A stretch of DNA of 64,000 nt, from NCBI GenBank assembly GCA_949317995.1, contig OX439039.1, positions 17,289,282-17,353,281 of the forward strand, written 5' to 3'. The notes below the pieces were generated by a model. It saw nothing but the letters and a program-made list of their open reading frames with translations. It was not told the origin of the DNA and made no database searches. Source of the DNA: Acholoe squamosa. Lineage: Eukaryota; Annelida; Polychaeta; Phyllodocida; Polynoidae. Position numbers and translations under genes: made by a program. Below are positions 29,411-42,510 of the stretch, piece after piece (positions within the stretch are counted from its first letter, which is position 1; every line of letters begins with the position of its first letter).

Positions 29411-32400
29411 GATCCTACCACCAGTGGTGCGTGACCACCCATAGTGCATGCATTTCGTGTCAGTTCATGTCTACACTAGCGGCTCCTGGCGGGTTCCAGG
29501 CATACTAATGACGCACACACCATTAACTTTTAATGCATTACACTGAAAAGAAACTTTCTGAAGTTTTATTGAAAGCATTTTGTAATTACATGCAATGATT
29601 TGACATGTGATTGAGAATCGTTCTCTTCTCTTTTCAGATTAAGGTACGTGGACTGATTTACATCCAAATCTTCAAAATGAAGGCAAGTTTGACGGCATTC
29701 TATTGGACCAAATCATTCAATTTTCTATTCAAAGGGTGGCCTGAGGTGCATGCTCTACCTGGAAACCCCAGAAGTAGCCCCTCCCCCCCAAAAAGATAAA
29801 TGATTAAATAAGTAAATAACAATGAAATAAAATTAAAATGAATAAAATAATGAAGGAAAGTGTATAGCAATATAAGAATGCCCATGTCCGCATGTTCTGA
29901 GCCCCTACTACTTGAATGGGCAGAACACCATCGTCATGCAGCTAATGTATTCCATATCGGTACGTGATAAAAACAGTACACCTGATTATGATTTTGAACA
30001 GAGACATACCCTATAGGTAAATCACCATCGATGTTCTCAGTTTTGTCATAAACCACACAAACATGTAACAGTGTTCTATAAATACCATTAATTAATAGCC
30101 TTCAGGTCCTGCATCTCCCTGTGGGGACCATAGATGTGACGTCACAAGTTGTACTTGAGAACTACACCCCCAGGAGCTATTGTATAGATTTGTACTTTTG
30201 TCTGTTGGGGGTAGGACTTAGTGGGGTAGGTAGATTGGGTGAGATGCAGTGTGGGAGGGGGGGGGGTCATAGTGAAAATCAGTCAGCCATGACATTAGCT
30301 TTACAAGATGGAGGCCCATGGGAAAAGTGGGCACAATATCCCATCCTCTCCAACCAATGACAAGTATGTGCCTATTGTAGTATATACAGGCTCTACAGAT
30401 TCACTAGGCCATGGCAGGGAAAGTGAACTCAACTGTAAAAGCACTGAGAGTATTTTCCCCGTTTTCTTTCTTTTATTTTCTCTCGATTTCTATTCTTCCT
30501 TTGACAAACCTAGAGTATCAGCCCTTCTACACAGAATGGCATAGCAAGGGTCAGATATCATTTCTGATTCTACTTCGTGGTTGTACAGATATTCTGGTGG
30601 TTCCGTTCAATATCAATCAACCCTTAACACTGGTCACCTGTTGGAAAATGGTGGGGGTGGGGGTTAATTAGACACGGTGTGTGATTCTCACTCAGGCTTA
30701 AGACATGCCCATGGGGATATAGCTAGATGATGGTTGGGGGAGGGGGTGCAAGTTAGGCATACTGATTTTCTAGACCTGTATTAGTCACAGAAAAAGGCAT
30801 ACTAGACTAGTTATAAAGAAAATACATGCCACTGGGATAGACTCTGTGTCCTGTAAGACCTTTCCAACATGGGAAAATTGACAATTTATTATATTTGGAA
30901 ATAAAGTTAGTCTGTGACCATGAGAAGCGGATTCATTGTTTATGTAGGCGGGAGGGGATCTTGCAAATTAAAGCTATCATCAGCTTAATTATTTCGTTTA
31001 TTGAACACTTAAGGGTGACAAGGTAAGTACCTACCCGAGCCATGATTCCTGGATCTCTTTTTTGAATTCATTCTTCAAATTTCTATCTCGATTTCATTTT
31101 GGATCCGCCTGTGCAGAGTGCTTTTGGTGGCGGGGAGGTGGCCTATAATGGGAATGGAGGAGAAGAGGGGGTAGGCAATGGGGGACTCAGGTGTTAGTAC
31201 AGGTATATTTAGGTCGGCATGTGCAGTCAGCGTGACGCACAATCCCCCAACATCTCTACAACACATACACCCTCCAGTCGTGCAGCACACACCTGTTTTA
31301 AGTGATCGCAGGTACATTTGGATCCTGTACACTCCCAGGTCTACGCTTTAGTAGAAGCAGGTTATCACTTTTGGTGAAAACACTAGTCCCTCATCCATTG
31401 ATGAGTAGATGGGAGGGTGGCTTTCCTGAATAACTGAAACACAATGAAATAGATGAATAAGATAAACTAGAAGTATTCCCATTGATTTGGATACCACCAA
31501 GAAGTTTGTTGATTTATAATCGTCAATCAACATAATGGTTACCAAATGTGAATAAGGAATATCTTCTTTTCCTCACGCCTACCACAGTCCACCCTATATT
31601 CTGTTTCCTCATCTTTTAGGCTTTATAAAACAATCTACCTCCGCCACTTATGTAATGTGCCCAGTACTAAACCTGGGGGAGGGGATGGACAGAGTGGGCC
31701 GAATTTGCAGCATTGCTTTGAGAAAAAGTGCTCAATATTTCTTTCGTCCCTCTCCACAGAGGGTTCAAGTTGTTACAATGTACCCTTCCCCAACCCTCAC
31801 TCTATAATCCAGCAAAATACCTCTGGTGATAATAAATGACCACTCCCTAAACTACGCTGACCACTTGGTCATCCAGCCCACTGTCAAGACCTTACCTGTA
31901 GCCGAATGCAATCCAAGGCCATACATACTACTTCCCCCCCGCCCCACCAGCCACCACTAAGCTGGTCACAGGTAGAGGCAAACAGCAGGAGGTCCCAGCT
32001 GCAGCTGTGTCAATCTCCACTCACCACAATTTATACAAGGTACCTAGTAGGTAGGGGCCAGCTTGCAAGTGTCAGGTGGTTGCTGGCAGCCTGCCGCGTC
32101 ACAACACTACTCACACACTCACACACACATTCATAGTCACACACCTGAGAGAGTGGGTCAGTCCCTCCTGGTATAGGAGAGTGGACGTGTTGTACCACCT
32201 TTAACGTTGTAGGAGTGCCTTTTCTACCATCGGATTTACCAAACAAGCAGAAGGGAAAAGGACATTGGGGTGTAAGGTAAGATCAAGTTAATGTGAAGCG
32301 TATGGGAACTAGCAGAACTTGGCGAATAGACACAAAAGCAGTGACCTAGACTAGAGTCTAGAGTAGAGAGGATTTGTCCCATTTGGGAAGCCTATAAAAT

Positions 32401-34035
32401 GCTGTGTGACAACACTAACTTGAACTAAGACTAGCGGTGTCAGAATGGCACGGTCACTTGCTAGATTTTTACCAATCTATATGAAGGAACGAAGGATATA
32501 CGACTATCATGTGTAATTACTTTCCAAGAGAAGAAGTTATGAGATAAAGCCCAAGAAGAAGTTGACATGACTTTACTTAGTCCGAAGTTCCTTCACGACA
32601 GGACTCCGCCTCCAGCCCCCCAATATACATACACCTTCACTCCGTCATTTTTTTTTGTTTGAATTTTCTTTATTTGCCACAAAATTTATCTTTGTTCTCA
32701 TCACTTTAAATAGCAATATAGGAATACGATTATAATAGAAGTAGTTTGTACAGCAGACATGGGTAAATATTAGTTCAGAAGCGAAATGAACTCTCATAGA
32801 TGTTCAAATTATTACAGACCTATAATACCTAATAAACAGGACAAAAAAGAAGGTATGGACCTCATCCCCACTTAGTTAGTGTCAGGGTTGTTCCTTCTGG
32901 TCCTACCCACGTATATAATAATAGATTTGCAAATATGACACAATGCAATCAAGTAAACAGGAGGGGGGGGGTGGGGTTTACCAATAGAGGGGGAAACACC
33001 TCATCGTACCCGCAATATTATATGCATAGAGAAAATAATGGCACACCTTTACAAAGGGATGATTACTTTTACATGCGTGTAAATCTAGTATACATTAACA
33101 TCAACCTATAAATGTAAAACGATAGGCATCAATGATAAAAACAGAGACTGCAAAGTGGTACCTTTAAGTTAAACTGTTTACCAGTCTTGTGTCCATTGAA
33201 TGATACGTCATGTTGGCTAAGACTAAAGAGCCACCTATATCTGGCAGAAAGCATAGGAGTTAGTAGAGGTGGGTCCTATTTTTAGCTTTGCAGAATGCCA
33301 ATGTCCCTAATTTAAGTTATATTTCTAGTCTAGGTCTAGTTCCCAAACACGTCAAAGACCCAGGTGTCCCAAATACACACTATGACTTAGATAGTGCACA
33401 GGTGGGAAGTAGAGTATGTCACACACATACAGGCAGGTTGGTGGTGTCCACAGGGATCTAGTGTCGATATTGTGTGCCCCAGGCTTTAACTTGGAAATAA
33501 GAAAGGGGTAAAAGGTAAGTGAGAAGCACAGGAGGCAGGTGAAGGAAACTAGGAGGGCTGAGTTATGACTCAATATATACCACCCATGGTTACTAACGTA
33601 TTTACCCAATCCAGGTTTTGTCCTTTAAGTGTAGATGTAGATAAAGCTGTCAATAAAGCCAGTACTCTGACTGCTCTGCCAGAATAGTGCATACTACTCA
33701 GAACCCGAGCAGAAAAGTAAGAGTTTGACCGTAGTGGACATGATTTCACCTGGGATATGTGATAGCTATCCCAACTGGCTTGACATCACTGATGCACTAC
33801 AAACAGTTGCTATGGTGACATATTTGTAAACACAGACACCGCTTAAGTTTAGTTGACGCTTTTATGAGCCGTGACTAATTATAGCATCTCGTGTGTAATG
33901 ACAAAGGATAATAATAGGCTAGACAACATTGACTAAGGGATAACACGAGATACAGGTATACTCACATAATTGTATAGTCTGGTATCTGGTATCTTGTAGG
34001 CTGACAGGTATATGCTATATTATAGACGAGGCAGG
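29411..34035. other. Non-coding stretch, no gene recognised
   Basis: Contains G-runs (30256-30268, 32966-32974), short (CA)n at about 32111-32130 and a T-run at 32648-32657. Open frames are short, without domains. No mobile element was recognised. Confidence 0.4.
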
Positions 34036-34293
34036 CATGACCATAGTCTTTCTTTTGTCTATCAGTCTCTGCCTCTCCCATGAGAAGTCTAGCTGTTTTA
34101 TTTTGCCTGTCTCTGTCTGCTTCCCCTCTCGTTCTCTCTGTCTGCCTCTATGCTCTATGGCTCTCTGTCTCTGTCTGTCTATGTATGTCTGTCTGTCTCT
34201 GTCTCTGTCTCTCTCTGTCTTTGTCTCTGTCTCTCTGTCCCTCTGTCTGTCTCTGTCTCTGTCTCTCTGTCTCTGTCTCTCTGTCTCTCTGTC

Positions 34294-34384
<91 letters not shown>
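34036..34384 (+). repeat. TCTG/TCTC microsatellite tract
   Basis: Interspersed (TCTG)n and (TCTC)n units from about 34120, becoming pure (TC)n at about 34314-34380. Open frames on both strands (Ser/Leu/Cys-rich on plus, Arg/Glu/Asp-rich on minus) are translations of this simple repeat. Confidence 0.95.
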
Positions 34385-34385
<1 letters not shown>

Positions 34386-35703
34386 TAGCCCACCCCTCCC
34401 CCAACGGTTACAGGTAGAGGCCCTTAGACTTAGTTCAAACTGTGACAGGTATCCCAGAGACCACCTATAGGCTATGGCTATGCACCTATCGTACTATGAA
34501 TACATTGGAAATAGGCCTCAGGGGAAGAAGACATTCTGTGTGACAAACGGTATAGACACTATGGCCTCAAGAGCAGAGGGATAGACTAATCCCCAGAAAA
34601 AAAAATAGAGCTACGGTAAAGTGTTCTGGTAAAGGGTTCAGACGAATGTTTAAATGCAATTCTCTTGAGAATCGTAATGCTCTTCATGTGTAGTAATTTC
34701 CCTCAAGGGACAGCTTTTAGTTCGAATACCTTATATAGGGCTTACAACCCCTTCTTGTTGTGTGTGGCGTATGTCGTTTATGGATATCTTTACTGTACCA
34801 CCCTTGTTATGCCATTCATATATTTTGTTGTTGTACATTATTTTTTTATCTGATCAATAAATCGACCAATCCACAACGCACTGCTCAAGCACAATACCAG
34901 TGGTCACGTACAATACACATTATTTAGTGATATAGCCATGTTTGAGACATACGTATTTGTGCTCAAAATCTACAATGGAATTCTAGTAGAGAAAAAGGTA
35001 TATAGTCATATAGTAAACAACAGTGTCATCTCTAGACAACAGTGGACTAGCTAGTAAATCTATTTGTAACCTCAGCGACAGATATACCTCTAGCAAAATG
35101 CGCTTGGTGTCGCTTTATCAACTACTGGCAGATTTTCAAGAAAAGAAATTTTTGTCTTTACTTCAGGAAGAAGAAGGTACAAAACACTCAAATCCAGTCT
35201 TTCATTAGCGATCAGATTTACCAAATATTTGATGCACAAAATCGCACAAGGGTGAAGTCCTCGAATCCTCGTGAAGGTTGTATCCTAACTCAGTTTCGAT
35301 TATAGAGGAACCATTAAAAGACAGTCATATGTTGCAGTTAGCAGGTGGGAGGTAAATTAACTCTATTGCTAAAATTTGATTAGTGTCGTTCAACCCTTCA
35401 TTCTCAGTAATTACTGGAACGTGACCCATCTGTTGGAGATATTCACCCTGTGAAATAGTGACAGCTGTGTTTCTCTTCTATATTATCATAACAATAGGGA
35501 TGGAGAAACATTTCAGACAACTCACAACTGATTGATAAATCAGATTGAATCAAAATCATTGATTTTGTCTGTTACAGCAGAATATCAGGACCGTGGTTCA
35601 ATAAAGAAATCATGAGCATATGCTGAATTAGATTTCCAAATAATCTATAATAATATCATGGACATGCATATTGACTTGAAAAAAGGTAAATACGGGGGCT
35701 GAC
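34385..35703. other. Non-coding stretch, no gene recognised
   Basis: The frame 35023-35208 (61 codons) has no recognisable domain. Nothing else stands out. Confidence 0.4.
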
Positions 35704-36631
35704 ATCACCCTATGGTTATCAGGAGGTTAATTCAAAAGGCTCTGCCATCGCTACCTATGAGATGTTAGTGATTTCCCTCCCTTATTCTTTATGGCTATGG
35801 TAAGGTAGGCATGCCTTCCTTTCTGATAGCCAGCTACTTTTTAGTGACCGCTGTTAGCCTCAGCCCTGCTTTCACTATTCAAAGCAGCTAACACCTGTGC
35901 AGAGTGGCAACAGGTCCACAGAAAAAAATAGCAGTGGAAGGTAAGAAATAACAGTGGAAAAAAATCATTCTCTCAAGAGTCCCTACACTGGAGTTCTGCT
36001 TAGAAGTATACAGTGCCCATCCTCCTGCACCAATAAGACAGAGAAGGGAAGCATGACGTTACTATGCCCTTAGGGCCGTTTTCCACCACCCGATATGCTC
36101 ACTCTAACGGCCGACAGGGGCACCACACACCCACACCAGCCGATGGGGCGCCCATAGAGTTCAATGGTGAGGTATGTCCCCCTGTCGGCCGACAGCAGTG
36201 CCTATCGGCGGATATACCTACTCTATCGGATGGTGAAAAATGGCCCTTAACGCATGAGTGCACTCAAGAGCCCTCACAGACTCAGAGAGAATTCATTCAA
36301 GTGCACTTAACTCATGAGTAGCCTCAAGAGCCCCCACAGACTCTCAGCAGGTGCATTCACTTTTTTGACGAGGAATGTCCCACACAGGTGCTCTTGCATT
36401 GAGGGGAACCACTATCGTTTCTCAGAATAAAATAAGGGGTGGTGTTAGCACTGGAACTGGAATAGTGAAGGATTGCATAGTAGTTACTATTCTTGACTGG
36501 CCTAACAGTACTAGAAAATTTAGTGTAGTAACACTAGGTCTTATGAGATGGTATGAGATGTGCCTATGCTAACATCTCATAGGTGGTGATGGCAGAGCCT
36601 TTTGAATTAACCTCCAAGTGAACAGGGTGAG
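35704..36631. mobile_element. Inverted-repeat DNA element, 0.93 kb
   Basis: GGAGGTTAATTCAAAAGGCT (from 35722) and its complement (to about 36614) begin arms of about 48 bp that match with only three or so differences. Weaker matching (TCACCCT...AGGGTGA) extends the ends to about 35704 and 36631. The interior has no transposase frame and includes two copies of CTCAAGAGCCC(T/C)CACAGACTC about 62 bp apart (36254 and 36314). A shorter MITE lies within it at 36072-36247. No target duplication was recognised. Confidence 0.7.
36072..36247. mobile_element. MITE nested in the 0.93-kb element
   Basis: Ends AGGGCCGTTTTCCACCACCC and, inverted on the right, AGGGCCATTTTTCACCATCC; inner words CGGCCGACAGGG and CTGTCGGCCGACAG continue the symmetry. 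It is about 176 bp and non-coding. The ends resemble hAT or PIF-type MITEs but a clean duplication of the target could not be identified. Confidence 0.65.
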
Positions 36632-38883
36632 TTAGCAATATAAAGAAAATTTACCAGAGCTGGCAACATATATTTGATAGGACATGTCTGTTTTTATACT
36701 GGTCCCTTGGAAGACCCCAGTATACAATTTCCATCCTAGGACCCCAGTGATTTAACTGATATATTGACTCACATGCTCGTGCCCGCATCCATTGAAACCC
36801 ATGGGAATGGTTGTGGGTTGCCTGTCAGGCCCGTACAAACAAGAAAGGACCCGTAACCCATATTTACTAACAGGCTATGATGATAACATTGTTGTAAATT
36901 ATCATATCAAATATTCCACCAACACTACATTTTAATTGGTGTTTTTGACACAATGTGAATTTTAAACACCATCTTAAATCTCCACCAGCTTTCCACTTTC
37001 CGTGCCTGTGAGTCTGGGCTCATTCCCTTCCCTTCACATTAAACCAATTTCACAATCACTGCAAGGTACTCGGTCTCTCTTTTGAGGAAGAAACGGTGTA
37101 GACATTTTCTTTTTCAAATATTAATAGAGCTCATCAATGAACAGCCAATTGGAAATTCTATCCTGATACCGGCATGCTGGCAAGGCCATGATTGTCATGC
37201 TATAACTAGGGATCGTATGCGTAAATGTTGGTGTGTTGTCATAAGTAATATACAAGCTGCCTACATATGTGTGTATTGAGCTCTCCATGTGCCAGTATAT
37301 AGGTTATGTCCAGTCAATATAGCCGTTACATTACCCTATGGAACATAGTATACACAATATATGGATGTCGTTTATATAATCCATGTGTAGTTATGGTGTT
37401 GTGCCTAATGCATCTGTAGATGTATATAAAAGACTGTATTATTCTATTATGGCCTGAACACGATCCAATTCTGGTCATATGGGATCATGGTGGTTAACAG
37501 AGAGTTTGTTTATGGAGTAGAAGGGTACAGGGGACTAGGGACGATGACAATCAATGTTAGGCTCTAGAAAAAAATGAGGAAGATTAATATCTGGTAAATG
37601 ATATTTTCTCTAGACTAAACCAATGATCTGGTATATTTACCAGCCCAAATTAAGCACTTGGCCCATAACAACTCATGTAGAATTGAGACCATATGATAGA
37701 CGTGATGTACCACTACTCTAACATAATGTTACCAGCCATGGTATAAGAACACTCATACACACGCCCATATACCTCTCCACACTCCATCGATACTGTATTG
37801 ATTGTACTCTAGGTTGGCTCAAGTAAAGACATCCCAGGTCTATATTAAAACATCCCTACTGCAGCCTTGACTATCTCATCGAATCTTTCATCTTCCATAC
37901 ACAAATCTGCTAATTCACCCCGTTCACTAGCAACTCTTTGATTAGGGCAATAGATGATAGGCAAACTCAATTACGTCTTCTAGCTGAAGTAGGTTTTTTA
38001 GATTTTATGTGAGCTGCTCCTATAACGGCGTTAAGGATGGGAAGCTGCTCCTGATACATCATTTTTAATCCTCCTATGTCTATATTGAACTTCTGTATCT
38101 GCAAGGGTGTTCCCCTTTCTATTGACTCATTCTTTCCACCCTTTCTCCCTCTCGGACCTGTCTCTCTCTATTCCATGCTCCCTCTCGTTCCTCCTTATGA
38201 ATCCCCCTTTGCTTTCTCCAATCCCTGCTTATAGGACCATGCCACACTGTATGCCCTTAAAAGTGAAGCAAGTAGCTGTAGGCACCAGGGACATTCCAGG
38301 GGGCAAGATGGCAGCCTACTTCGGCTGATTTGATGGCTTTATATACATCCCTCATTGTGTCCTAGTGGTGTACGTTAATGGAGTGGGGATGTCTATCAAC
38401 CACCTACACCACTCACATACCCCAGTCCATCATTTATACAACCTGCTAACATAGATCTATACACCAGGGGCTAAGTGATGCATCTGGGCATTGGGAGTCA
38501 CACACAGGACCAAATGATAATGGGGCGATGCAGGAGGGGGAATACAGAGGGGGGTAGAGGGATAGAGGGGCAGGTAGATATGAATAGAGGAAAATAGAAG
38601 GAAGTGGTGCAGATCCTACAATGTTTATATCTACAAAGGGAAAACGTCATAGTACAGTATAGGAAATGGGTTGGCATGACCCCCAGCGAACTACTACATC
38701 CATGCATCATGGTGAGTCTACAGGATGATGAAACGTCAAGATGATACCACCAACCTATAAGAACCAAAAAGGGTAGTGTCAATGGTTCCTTATGATAGTG
38801 CCAGTAGAAAGAGAAATGCCAACAGCGGAAATCAGACAGTAATAACTCGCAAAGATGTATTCTATGACCCATATAACCTACCA
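36632..38883. other. Non-coding stretch, no gene recognised
   Basis: Short open frames only. A C/T-rich patch lies at 38110-38215. A YY1-like word (CAAGATGGCAGCC) lies at about 38304. Confidence 0.4.
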
Positions 38884-39053
38884 TATTGCCTGCTTAAACA
38901 CCGGGTCTCAAATAAGTGACAGTGTTGAATAAGCAATAGGGATAGGAGGGTGTTTATCTGTTTCTCAAATAAGCACAGGTCTCATGGAAGGGTTTGGTGG
39001 ACCGATGTATTGAAATCCATTTAAGAACCGCGGTAGGGCCATTATGGTAGAGC
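38884..39053. mobile_element. MITE, GC-motif family (copy B, degraded)
   Basis: Starts TATTGCCTGCTTAAACACCG followed by GGTCTCAAATAAG, as in copies A and C, and has a second CTCAAATAAGCAC. The right end (about 39030-39053) is hard to align, so the boundary is approximate. Confidence 0.5.
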
Positions 39054-40660
39054 TCGCAAGTATTGTCAATTGCATAGGAGATATGTACCAAGAGCATTTC
39101 AGCGGAAACACAAGAGCAATATAACATTGGAGCTTATGGTGGCTTCAGTAGTGCACATCTCCCATTTATGGCGAGACTAGACCAGTAAAACCCTCTCTCC
39201 TATAGGGTAGGTTCACCACAAAGCTGCAGCGTAACCGAAGTCAGCCACCTACAGTACCCGATTAGCAGAAGAATCATTTCTACACTGAATTCACACTGTC
39301 AAATGCTTGAATGCATGATGATCAACCAGAATGATTGAACAAAGGTTATCAACTATCTTTTATTTTTTTTTTATTTTGTACTCATAAGGTACGCCGCTGG
39401 CTTTGTATACCTGGCCAACTTCAGGCGAACTTACCCTATCCCAACCACTCACACCAAGCCCCCTCCCCCTATCCCGCTCCCCCCAGCACACATTACCATG
39501 GTTATTAGACATGCAACGGTACGAGGATCAGGATAAAGATCGATGTGTATAGCAACCAGTAATAGCAATAACCAGAGGCAGTGCCTAGAGCATAATGGCT
39601 TAGTAGCTGGGTTGAATACACTTTTAGCATCATTGGGAAGCATTAGAATCTGGTTCCCTCCCTACCACTCATTGCTCCTGGTTATTGGGTCGTTAAGGCA
39701 CACATACTGCTTTAGTGTAGCGTGCTTAATAATGTCATCATGATGCAGGAATGAAGCCATGTAGGTCAGTCTACTCAGCAATGCTACATTCATGCACCAT
39801 GTCGGGCCCACAGAGTGGTGCGCTCCCAAAGGGCAGATGTACAAATGCAGCCCTGATGAGCTGAGTATCCTCACCATGGCTGCATATATATGCACCATGA
39901 GGGTAAGTGGCTATGATACCCTGAATCACTATGTACCCATTACAGGGCTAGACATGCAATGCCATGTCACTAGTCCCCATGTTGCTGCATGTCTAAACTA
40001 CCCTACTCACCCAGCACCAGCTCACCCCAGCTGGAGCTGGTTACCCACAGATCACCTGTACTTAGTGTTAGTGGAGGCTGATGGTTCCAGCGTGCTGTTG
40101 ATGTTCTGGCATTTCAGTGGCTTTAGAAGAATCCTGATGACAATCTTATATATGATGAGCCATGGTCCAATGTAGAATCTCTTTACTGTCCCTTTAAAGA
40201 TGACTACTGAAGGGAATCAGCAGGTCATCAAGCAAGTAGTATAGGGAAGTGATGTCTGTATCCGGCGTCCATAAATGAATCCTAGTGTTTTTAAGGCCAG
40301 ATGACTTCCATGCTTATCATGTGTCAATAGTTATTCAATCTTAAATTCCTACAGGGATATAGAATCTTAAAATATGGGATCTCCAAGAAATGTACCATGT
40401 TTCACTTTGGACCCTGTATACTAGTAGTGGTGCCATACCAGTGAATAATAACACGATGGACTCTGGTGCATAGACGTAATGCTGGAGCGGTTCAGTAACT
40501 GATATTAGCTACAGCCATGCAATGCCTACATTCCTGCCCTATTCCATAAACAAACCTCTCTACTCAGCATGGTAATGCTGCTAATGTTGTTCATACTGCT
40601 CATACCCATAAAGCTGTACGTGCAGTCCTTTAGTTAGCACAGCAATGTGCATGTGTACCA
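39054..40660. other. Non-coding stretch, no gene recognised
   Basis: A T-rich run at 39359-39376. The 127-codon frame at 39792-40175 has no domain I recognise and overlaps dispersed words such as CATGGCTGCAT and TGCACCATGA; I do not call it a gene. Confidence 0.35.
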
Positions 40661-40754
40661 TAGTGGCCCATTCAAGCAACCGGGCGCTAACTGATTTCAA
40701 TACCTCTGTGTATGAGCGCTTATTTGTGACCCCTGCGCTTAACACAGGCCACTA
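40661..40754. mobile_element. MITE, GC-motif family (copy D, 94 bp)
   Basis: TAGTGGCCCATTCAAGC at the left and GCTTAACACAGGCCACTA at the right make a near-symmetrical short element. Inner words CCGGGCGCT and GAGCGCTTATTTGTGACCCC match copies A and C in inverse orientation. Confidence 0.65.
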
Positions 40755-40786
40755 ATGTATGATCTTTTATTGCAATAGTTATTCTG

Positions 40787-41543
40787 CACTGAAAACACGC
40801 CACTATTGGAGAGTCATCATATATGACGAGTTTAGGGTGGTCAGAGGGTCGTCAGGCCTTCATGACCACCCTACGTCGTCATACTGACCACCCTGGCTAT
40901 ACCATTAGTCTGTCTATAGACCAGAAAAGGGCCCCACTATTCATTTCTGTAACACATTTGATGATCCCTTGGGTGTGTACAGGCTTAAATATATATATAT
41001 TGTACTTATTGTAAATAATATTATGAAAAAGGGGAATATAAGTATCATTTGATACAACATACTTGTACAAAGATCGGAATGGTTTAGTAGAATTATAGAA
41101 AAGGAGATAGATCAATCGAGTTATGACACCTCTCTTATGACTAGTGCTAGGGTATAACCCCTAATTAATTGAGTGTGCCTAACATAGAATAGAACAGTGT
41201 GCTCACACAGTACTACAAAAGTCTTCAACTAAACCTATGATAGTGGGTTAGGACAACCCCCCCCCCTACTGCCAATGAATACTGATTTATGGGTAAGGGG
41301 ACAACATATAATTAGAAAATTAGGAAATTGTAAAAAACAATATTAGAACATCTACAATTTCTACTCAGGTTGATCTGGCTTTAAAAGGCAGCCATAGTGA
41401 CAACTTTAGGTCATCAGTGAGGATCTAAAGGCGTCATCTATGACTACCCCATGACGACCTAAAGCTGTAGATTTAGGTATCGTCAACCTGAGGACCTAAA
41501 GTCGTCAATATTGACGAGTTTTGGTTCCCGGAGGTTTTCAGTG
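40787..41543. mobile_element. Inverted-repeat element with GTCGTCA/TGACGAC words, 757 bp
   Basis: Ends CACTGAAAAC and GTTTTCAGTG. The left arm (40787-40905) holds GACGAGTTTAGGGTGGTC, GGGTCGTCA and CGTCGTCAT. The right arm (41395-41543) holds TGACGACCTAAAG, ACCTAAAGTCGTC and TGACGAGTTTTGG. The middle is AT-rich with no transposase. The CACTG ends resemble the element at 23014-23987, but flanking TA was not seen. Confidence 0.65.
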
Positions 41544-41736
41544 TGGTGACAGGGCTATCAATCTTAAACTTTGGAAGGGGTATTAGGAAAAATAAATGTG
41601 TGCCCCTGCTCCCAATTCTAAATCTGCAATAGAAAACAGATGGCATGACCAATTGATTTGTTTAAGATTCGTTCAATGAACTGCTTCTGTCTCCATTGTG
41701 TCTATATATGTCTAGTCCAATGCTCTAAGAGCAATA
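41544..41736. other. Non-coding, nothing recognised
   Basis: Short spacer between two mobile elements. Confidence 0.4.
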
Positions 41737-41942
41737 CCAGAAAGAAGTCGGGCTTCCCTAGCCCACTTAAAAGGGTCTATTTCTCCTCTTTCCTATCCCC
41801 TCAGGATGTGTGTGGTGCACATATGCGCGGGCACTGACACATTCCTCTGTGAAATTGTGTAATGCAGTTCTCGCCATGAATATGACCTCAGCTGTCGAAA
41901 TGGCGTTAAACATCTATTACTCACTCACTCCCAGAAAGAAGT
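41737..41942 (+). mobile_element. SINE copy 3 (182 bp), 12-bp TSD
   Basis: CCAGAAAGAAGT is repeated at 41737-41748 and 41931-41942. The body runs from CGGGCTTCCCTAGCCCAC through GGTGCACATATGCGCGGGCA to GGCGTTAAACATCTATTACT and (ACTC)n. Confidence 0.94.
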
Positions 41943-42442
41943 GGTCTCGGGGTTAGGAAGCAAGCCTATATTTGAGATACCCGGGTACCCAAATACCCTT
42001 TCTGAGGGTTTGAAGAGCTGTGTGTCCCACAGGGCATTCCTTGAGCCGGCTTGCTGCTTCTAAACCAACCCTCTATAGTACCCTGCGTCATTTACAACCT
42101 CCCCCTAGTCCATCTACCACCCTACACACACATACTCCCCCGCCTACTCCCAAGAGCAGACCGGAAATGCCCCAACAGACCCGGATCAATGCTAATGCGC
42201 ATGCCCAATGCGACATGTTTGAATTTAATGGTGGACAAAAAGCGGCCACAGGGAGCGCTGTAAGGAGGGGGGAGGGGACCTGAATATTGACTGGTGTGAA
42301 GCCACTCTGCAGCTGACCCTCTTACTGCTGTTATTCAGCCAACATTGGCTCTGTCACAAGCTGTTACATTTAGCCCTCTGCTAAGGGGAATGTGTCATAT
42401 GGAAGCTCCATTGATAGCATTCAAAATAATCTTAGATATTGT
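41943..42442. other. Non-coding, with one GC-rich promoter-like patch
   Basis: CCGGAAAT (ETS-like, about 42160) and ATGCGCATGC (NRF1-like, about 42195) lie close together. No exon was identified, so no promoter is claimed. Confidence 0.3.
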
Positions 42443-42510
42443 CAATGCAGCTTATTTCTGGCAAAATGTTTGACAATTATCAAACGTTTTGCCAGAAGTA
42501 AACTGCATTG
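42443..42510 (+). ncRNA. Candidate microRNA-like hairpin
   Basis: Arms of 31 nt (42443-42473 and 42480-42510) pair with a 6-nt loop CAATTA. One C-A mismatch and two G-U type positions interrupt an otherwise complete stem. The 5' arm contains TTCTGGCAAAATGTTTGA. Length, loop and imperfect pairing fit a pre-miRNA. A very short palindromic MITE would look similar. The 5' arm resembles miR-31 only partly and its seed differs, so no family is assigned. Confidence 0.4.

Noticed and set aside
34015-34417. Open frames over 100 codons on both strands with Arg/Glu or Ser/Leu repeats
   Set aside because: They translate the TCTC/TCTG microsatellite.
42443-42473. Similarity of the hairpin arm to miR-31
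   Set aside because: GGCAAAATGTTTG is only partly like the miR-31 mature sequence as I recall it, and the seed differs, so no family name is justified.
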